From Priapulus caudatus (Eukaryota > Priapulida > Priapulimorpha > Priapulimorphida > Priapulidae), in the NCBI RefSeq assembly GCF_000485595.1, contig NW_014577118.1, forward strand, positions 263,703 to 284,210: 20,508 nucleotides of DNA, given 5' to 3'. The number at the start of each line of letters is the position of its first letter. Positions within the stretch are counted from its first letter, which is position 1. Of the stretch, positions 19,321 to 20,508 are shown piece by piece. The position numbers and the translations under genes are program-made. The notes under the pieces are model-generated. The model was not told the DNA's origin and searched no databases. It saw only the letters and a list, made by a program, of their open reading frames with translations.

Positions 19321-19366
19321 TAGAGAGAGAGAAAGAGAGAGAGAGAGAGAAAATAGAGAGAGAGAA
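19257..19366. repeat. (GA)n microsatellite flanking the hAT-like element
   Basis: Mirror of the CT tract at 3011-3138, with GAAA and AATAGA breaks. Confidence 0.93.
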
Positions 19367-20345
19367 CGCCGGATGCGATGGATTCCGAGGTCCGCGAACA
19401 CTAATAGACGGCCCCGAGTGAGCTTTATCAAGTTTTGCTGAAATTGACAGACTACTTAAAGTTCGATGTCGCCAGCTGCGATGCGATGCGTCTAATTGCG
19501 GATGTGTTCGGACTTGTTACGTGATTAAATTTAGTCGGAGAAAACGCCGCGGCCGCACGCGGAGAGGGAGGGTCCGCCGTGCGTAATGAGCAAGCTTGTG
19601 TCGAGGGAGAGGCGACCGCGGCGACAAAGGAAGTGCTCACGCCTACCCGCGCGATCGCTCTCCGTCGTCTATTGACGTGCCGTGAAAGGGCCGGCGTGCA
19701 TGTGCATGACACCATCAGGATATTGGCGGTTTCGAAATTTTGTTTGGGGGGAAAATTGGCCCTAGTTTTAGTTGGCCTTTCTGTCCCGTGGGGAGGGGGA
19801 GGGGGAGGCAGGCGGTCGTTTGTACGTCGGGTGGTTTAAAGTAACCGGAAACTAAAACCATTTTTGCGACCGCATCGAGCGGATCTCCGGTGATAAGGTT
19901 TCCACTCTTTTTTGAATACACCATCTCAATTATTGGACGCCAGTTGGCAACAGAATGGGCTTCTGGTTGTGCAAACTAATCGGGGAATTGTGCGCGCGTT
20001 TTTTTATGTACAAGAAGCTAGTTTGCGCAGATGCGGTGGCAGTTACAGCTGTTGACAGAATTAGAACAGCTCGTGGAATATTTGCCAGCTAAATTAGTTT
20101 TGTTCGCGGTTCAAAGTACCTTTCTTTGTCGTCGGTGTATATTTTTACGTTATCCCCCTTCTCCGTCTATATACATCGCAGGTCAACAGGTATATAGACG
20201 TGTCAAGCGTACGAATAGGTAGTGCTGGAAAACTCTCTCGGTATTTAATTACGTTGGCGTCGCTATTGAATATTTTCTCTCTCAGAAAATCATGTTAGGA
20301 GTAAACTTCCGTAGCTATTAGAGGGTGAGAGGAGTGTGGGAGATT
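19367..20345. other. Outer low-copy block of the right arm, no gene recognised
   Basis: Mirror of 2016-3010. A plus-strand frame beginning MYKKLVCA starts near 20007 and stops after 28 codons. Another frame from 20031 shares RYPPSPSIYIAGQQVYRR with the left arm, but that stretch lies over the conserved hairpin. No coding call is made. Confidence 0.5.
20164..20200. other. 11-bp stem hairpin (right-arm copy)
   Basis: CGTCTATATAC at 20164-20174 and GTATATAGACG at 20190-20200, with a 15-base loop; partner of 2161-2197. Confidence 0.85.
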
Positions 20346-20350
20346 AAAAG

Positions 20351-20508
<158 letters not shown>

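Larger units (their letters stand above)
16019..20350 (-). repeat. Right arm of the giant inverted repeat
   Basis: Reverse-complement partner of 2010-6472, with every landmark in mirrored order. It is about 130 bases shorter. In a compared stretch (16740-16954 against 5492-5716) nearly all differences are 1-2 base length changes, with the extra base usually on the left: TCTCGCCTAG against TCTCGCTAG, and CAATCGCTTG against CAATCGTTG. No gene is recognised. The arm reaches a GA tract at its outer edge and may continue past the window. Confidence 0.95.

Noticed and set aside
2010-20350. Maverick/Polinton element
   Set aside because: The size is similar, but none of the expected genes (DNA polymerase B, integrase, ATPase, protease, capsid) is recognisable, and the arms are far longer than usual Polinton termini.
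2010-20350. Palindromic read artefact from a missed sequencing adapter
   Set aside because: Such artefacts fold back with little or no unique spacer. Here 9.5 kb of non-palindromic DNA separates the arms. A different misassembly remains possible.

Overview
The window looks like metazoan, probably invertebrate, non-coding DNA. It is dominated by microsatellites, minisatellites and fragments of DNA transposons. I found no protein-coding gene, rRNA or tRNA that I can defend. Most long open frames are read-throughs of 4-bp or 2-bp repeats, for example (CCAT)n read as His-Pro-Ser-Ile. A short in-phase run of TTAGGG-like hexamers argues weakly against insects. I cannot name the organism.

The main structure is a very large inverted repeat. 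A left arm (2010-6472, about 4.46 kb) is matched in reverse complement along its whole length by a right arm (16019-20350, about 4.33 kb), around a non-palindromic spacer of about 9.5 kb. Each arm, read from outside to inside, holds an outer CT/GA microsatellite, about 1 kb of unique sequence with a conserved hairpin, a second CT/GA microsatellite, a nested hAT-like element of about 0.9 kb with CAGGGCGTC termini, a polypyrimidine/polypurine tract of about 0.4 kb, and about 2 kb of unique sequence ending at a second hairpin. Differences between the arms are mostly 1-2 base insertions or deletions, with the left arm slightly longer. That pattern fits unpolished long-read error better than old divergence.

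Left of the arm lie 1.67 kb of degenerate (CCAT)n, a CA/ACGC patch and CT-rich DNA. The spacer runs as follows: a TAACTA hexamer satellite (6533-7081); a low-copy stretch with a possible pogo/Tigger-like fragment; ACGC/CA and GATA repeats; a compact TA-flanked element whose inverted termini are arrays of a 16-bp unit (8598-9334); about 2.4 kb with no recognised gene; a 3.3-kb G-rich minisatellite built on GAGCTGTAGTGGTGG (11772-15040); a compound GGAT-GGAC-GT-GC block; a CpG-rich patch with CCG and CAG repeats; and a degenerate telomere-like cluster just inside the right arm. The right arm ends in a pure GA tract that runs off the window, so the true outer limit of the inverted repeat is not visible.

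No genes can be seen working together. The biological interest is structural: a long-armed foldback-like architecture, a small element with tandem-repeat termini, and a long strand-asymmetric G-rich array.
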